A stretch of 64,000 nt of DNA from positions 62,001-126,000 of the forward strand of contig NZ_CADFGP010000019.1 in NCBI RefSeq assembly GCF_902833905.1. The letters are read 5' to 3'. A model generated the notes under the pieces. That model was not told the DNA's origin, searched no databases, and worked only from the letters and a program-made list of their open reading frames with translations. The translations under genes and the position numbers were made by a program. Within the stretch, counting starts at the first letter, position 1; the number at the start of each line of letters is the position of its first letter. The stretch comes from Paraburkholderia tuberum STM678. GTDB lineage: Bacteria > Pseudomonadota > Gammaproteobacteria > Burkholderiales > Burkholderiaceae. Positions 61,511 through 64,000 of this stretch are shown one piece after another.

Positions 61511-61858
61511 AGTGCATCTCCTGTAGGTATTCGGAAGGTATCCGGATAAGGTCGCGGGCGTGTGCCCGCGGCGGCCAGTCACGATAAAGCATAAGGCCGC
61601 GGTGGTACATGGCGAACCAACATCGCGTCAGTACTTTATGTGTTTTTGTAATTTTCTCCCGTTTGACGGAAACTTTGCGGGACAGATCAACTCAATCCAG
61701 ATACCGCCTTGGAGCAGAGTGCCCTCAAACGGGTGTCTTGACGCCACGCGCTGGCGGGAACGAATCGTGCAGCGGCGGCATGCAACCGGCACTATGCTCG
61801 CCAGCGACCGTTTCTTTGGTTACGATTTACGCGTAGCGTGAGACAAAGGGAGCTGTCA
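61511..61858. other. Divergent intergenic region, peroxiredoxin and YqjD-like genes
   Basis: 348 bp. Holds two divergent promoters. A moderately AT-rich part lies at 61630-61700. No operator palindrome or coding frame stands out. Confidence 0.4.
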
Positions 61859-62161
61859 ATGTCGGAAGTCAACAAGGAGAGATTGATGTCGGATATCAAA
61901 ACCGTCCTCGCGGACGCTGAAGACCTGCTGAAACAGGCCGCGAGCGCTACCGGCGAACGCGCGTCGGAACTGCGCGAAACCGCGCTGACGCGCCTGAAGC
62001 AGGCGAAAGAAAAGGCAGCCGACGTTCAGGTCGTGGTCGTCGAAAAAGGCAAGAAGGCCGCCCGCGCCACCGACGACTACGTGCATGAGCATCCGTGGGC
62101 GTCGATCGGCATCGCCGCGGGCATCGGCGTGGTGGTCGGTCTGCTGATCAATCGCAAGTAA
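61859..62161 (+). CDS. DUF883/ElaB-YqjD-family membrane-anchored protein
   Basis: 100 aa. GGGAG precedes the ATG at 61859. Long amphipathic helix rich in Ala, Lys and Glu (LADAEDLLKQAASATGERAS to AKEKAADVQVVV), then the family end HEHPWASIGIAAGIGVVVGL followed by a short basic tail; the last segment is a C-terminal membrane anchor. E. coli YqjD binds ribosomes at the membrane in stationary phase. Start of a yqjD-yqjE-yqjK-like set with the next two genes. Confidence 0.92.
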   Translation: MSEVNKERLMSDIKTVLADAEDLLKQAASATGERASELRETALTRLKQAKEKAADVQVVVVEKGKKAARATDDYVHEHPWASIGIAAGIGVVVGLLINRK

Positions 62162-62292
62162 AGGCCGGTGAGGCCGCCGGAGCAGGCATGTCCGGCGCAC
62201 CGGCGACACGGGCGGACCGGCGCGAGCCTCGCCGGTCCCCTTCTGCTGGCGCGCACGCGCCGGCCAGGCCCTCACGCGCAACGCCCACAGCC

Positions 62293-62682
62293 ATGACGAC
62301 CGAAACACACTCGCAGCGCGCAGAACGCAGCCCGTTGCGCCGTATTCTCAGTTCCGTGTTTGCGATCCTGCAGACGCGGCTCGAACTGGTGGGCATCGAA
62401 CTCGCCGAGGAAAAAGACCGCCTGCTCGGCGTGCTGTTTCTCGGTCTTGCCGCGACGATGCTCGCCACGATGGCCTTGATCGCGTTGACCGCACTCGTCG
62501 CCATTGCCTTCTGGGACACCTACCGATGGCAGGCGCTTGCGGGCATCACCGCGGTCTACGCGATTGCCGGGCTCGCCTGTGCGCTGAAGGCGCGCAGCGG
62601 TTTGCGCAACGCGCCGATGGTATTCGAAACGACCATCGCGGAGTTCGAAAAGGATCGCGAAGCGTTTCGCAGCCGCGACTGA
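62293..62682 (+). CDS. YqjE-like (phage-holin-superfamily) membrane protein
   Basis: 129 aa. N-terminal RILSSVFAILQTRLELVGIE with the LELV-x-x-E-L motif, then two hydrophobic segments (LLGVLFLGLAATMLATMALI; YRWQALAGITAVYAIAGLAC), typical of DUF1469/YqjE. The ATG at 62293 gives the usual N terminus; the frame extends upstream over the intergenic region. Follows the YqjD-like gene by 131 bp. Confidence 0.87.
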   Translation: MTTETHSQRAERSPLRRILSSVFAILQTRLELVGIELAEEKDRLLGVLFLGLAATMLATMALIALTALVAIAFWDTYRWQALAGITAVYAIAGLACALKARSGLRNAPMVFETTIAEFEKDREAFRSRD

Positions 62683-62739
62683 TGGGAAAGTTCGTCTGCA
62701 TCCGATCCATCGCCTCACCCTCACTGCCGCCGACACGCC

Positions 62740-63255
62740 ATGAGCCCCTCCCGTCCTGATACCGCCTTTCGTAACAAGCGCCATCCGTCGAAGGATCTGA
62801 GCGCGCCGCATCTGCGGGCGCTGCGCAAGGAATTGCTGCTCGTGCGCGCGGACGTCGAGCGCGTCGAGCTTGCACGGGCCAGCTTCGAACTGCGCCAGGC
62901 CGTCACGCATTTCAGCTGGCTCAGGTTCGTGATCCCCGGCTTCGGCGGCGTGCGCGTCGGTAAAGGGCCAAAGGCGAGCGTGCTCAACGCGGGCACGATC
63001 GGCGCGTTGCTCAAGCAGTACCCGTTCATCAGCTCGATCGCTTCGCTGTTGCTCGCCAAACCGCTGCGCGCGAGGATCGTCGCGAGCGCGAAGCCCGCGC
63101 TGAAGTGGGGCAGCCTTGCGCTCGGCGCGTGGGAAGCGTTCCGGATCTGGCAACAGATGAAGAACGAGTCGGCGGCGGCGCGGGCGGCCGCGGCGGCTTC
63201 CGCTACGGCGCAGTCGCCGGCGGCGCAGGACGATTCGTTGCGAAGCGGCTATTGA
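62740..63255 (+). CDS. YqjK-like / DUF3318-type protein
   Basis: 171 aa. N-terminal basic region, a central helical section LRKELLLVRADVERVELARA, a hydrophobic part (AGTIGALLKQYPFISSIASLLL and WGSLALGAWEAFRIW) and an Ala-rich C-terminal tail. Position after YqjD- and YqjE-like genes and the content suggest the third member of this stress-related membrane set. Exact function unknown. Confidence 0.75.
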   Translation: MSPSRPDTAFRNKRHPSKDLSAPHLRALRKELLLVRADVERVELARASFELRQAVTHFSWLRFVIPGFGGVRVGKGPKASVLNAGTIGALLKQYPFISSIASLLLAKPLRARIVASAKPALKWGSLALGAWEAFRIWQQMKNESAAARAAAAASATAQSPAAQDDSLRSGY

Positions 63256-63333
63256 GGTCGTGGCCGCTGCGAGTGGCAGCGATCTATCGGACCTCCCGCT
63301 CGCAAGGTTGCGTGTGTCGGACTTCAACCACCG

Positions 63334-63765
63334 CTAACTGGTATTCCAGCATTCGCTGCTCGTGGGCGTCGCGCCGCTCGCATCGTTTCTATTGCCTCGC
63401 TGACCCGTCGCATCTAGCGTGAACGTGCCGCACGAGTCGTCGCGCATCGGGCCCGCTTCCGCGGGCGCCGCTTCGATCGAATAGCCGCCGTTCGTGTCGT
63501 CCGCGGGCAGCACGCGCACTCGATACACCGGAGCGCCGAACTGCGGCGCCTGATCGATACCCGGTGGCAAGGCCGGCACGCCATCGCTCGCCGCGGCCTC
63601 GACGAATTGCGCAGCCCGATATAACGCCGACGCCGCATCGATGCGATGCGTGCGCGCAATGTGGCTGCGATACGAAGGGATCGCAAACGCGGCGAGCGTG
63701 GCGGCAATCGCGAGCGCGATCACGAGTTCGAGCAGCGTGAATGCGGATGTGTTCGGCCTTTTCAT
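63334..63765 (-). CDS. Type IV pilin-like protein (PilE/minor pilin)
   Basis: 143 aa. Prepilin leader MKRPNTSA before FTLLELVIALAIAATLAAFA, the conserved N-methylated helix with Glu5; the residue before the cleavage site is Ala where Gly is usual. The globular domain has YRSHIARTHRIDAASALYRAAQ and a C-terminal disulfide pair (DDSCGTFTLDATGQRGNR and SECWN), as in PilE-type minor pilins. It lies 22 bp after the truncated PilX-like gene, in the normal order of pilus accessory clusters. Confidence 0.9.
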   Translation of the reverse strand: MKRPNTSAFTLLELVIALAIAATLAAFAIPSYRSHIARTHRIDAASALYRAAQFVEAAASDGVPALPPGIDQAPQFGAPVYRVRVLPADDTNGGYSIEAAPAEAGPMRDDSCGTFTLDATGQRGNRNDASGATPTSSECWNTS

Positions 63766-63787
63766 ACGTGTCCAGTCGGTGCGTTCC

Positions 63788-64000
63788 TCAGAATGGTCTT
63801 GCTGCAACGCGCCGCCAATGACGTTCGATCGCGCCATCTTCGGTCACGACCTCCATCTGCAACCAGACCTGCGACTCGCTGCTTCGCCCGAAGCCGCGCG
63901 CGGTCAGCAGATAAGCGCTGGCGTTGGGTCGACTCGCGAGACGCCAAGGCTCGATCAGGCATTGCGGCGCGCGCGATGATCCCGGCCATTGCGCCACGGG
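63788..64000 (-). CDS. PilX-like type IV pilus assembly protein, 5' part outside the window
   Basis: Only the C-terminal about 70 codons are visible: WPGSSRAPQCLIEPWRLASR, then YLLTARGFGRSSESQVWLQ and the ending RRVAARPF. The QCLIE and YLLTARGFG-x-x-x-x-x-QVWLQ patterns fit the C terminus of PilX-family minor pilus proteins. Next to a PilE-like pilin gene, as usual. Identity rests on a short fragment. Confidence 0.6.
   Translation of the reverse strand, partial: PVAQWPGSSRAPQCLIEPWRLASRPNASAYLLTARGFGRSSESQVWLQMEVVTEDGAIERHWRRVAARPF

Overview
The window reads as chromosomal DNA of a Burkholderia sensu lato species, most likely Paraburkholderia. This rests on the very GC-rich third codon positions and on gene content: Wzx/Wzy-type exopolysaccharide (EPS) loci with BY-kinases, a bifunctional GDP-mannose enzyme, xdhABC, hmgA-fahA, gcdH, type VI-style effector modules and PilX/PilE pilins. 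It is inferred from gene families, not from a marker gene. No rRNA, tRNA or CRISPR array was seen.

Layout. 1-7.5 kb: end of an EPS locus on the minus strand (AraC/GlxA-type regulator, manC-type enzyme, initiating phosphoglycosyltransferase, outer-membrane export lipoprotein, truncated BY-kinase). 8.4-13.8 kb: a tiny membrane protein, a 283-bp nested-palindrome mobile element inserted exactly between two convergent stop codons, then a minus-strand LysR / HMG-CoA lyase-like / family III CoA-transferase / MFS catabolic set. 13.9-16.0 kb: an AT-richer island with three overlapping genes (effector-associated domain protein, GH24 lysozyme, LprI-like inhibitor), probably a T6SS-type toxin-immunity module. 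16.2-22.7 kb: LysE and TauE/SafE exporters, a BON protein, a TAXI-type binding protein, an HCCA-isomerase-like protein and a LysR regulator. 22.7-28.7 kb: xanthine dehydrogenase xdhABC, with an XdhC lacking its N-terminal domain, and a divergent MFS gene.

28.8-43.5 kb: a second EPS locus. A minus-strand block encodes BY-kinase, GT4, Wzy-like polymerase, GT2, a Tat-exported beta-helix protein and a Wzx flippase. Past a small secreted protein on the plus strand, a second minus-strand operon encodes ATP-grasp ligase, FAD oxidoreductase, polysaccharide deacetylase and GT4, preceded by a strong palindrome in its leader. This locus has no export lipoprotein or initiating transferase inside the window; the first locus has both, so the two may cooperate.

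44.0-49.9 kb: aminotransferase, ldhA-type dehydrogenase, ParB/Srx-like protein, enoyl-CoA hydratase, SRPBCC protein and an MFS gene. 50.3-51.5 kb: a second probable toxin-immunity pair (4-bp overlap). 51.6-54.6 kb: an MFS pseudogene broken by one extra base and a beta-propeller lipoprotein. 54.7-57.4 kb: fahA-hmgA (tyrosine/homogentisate catabolism) with a tandem operator-like repeat upstream. 57.9-60.8 kb: a degenerate EAL protein, then an IclR regulator divergent from gcdH with a 23-bp near-palindrome between them. 60.9-64.0 kb: 1-Cys peroxiredoxin, a YqjD/YqjE/YqjK-like trio, a PilE-like pilin and a truncated PilX-like gene.
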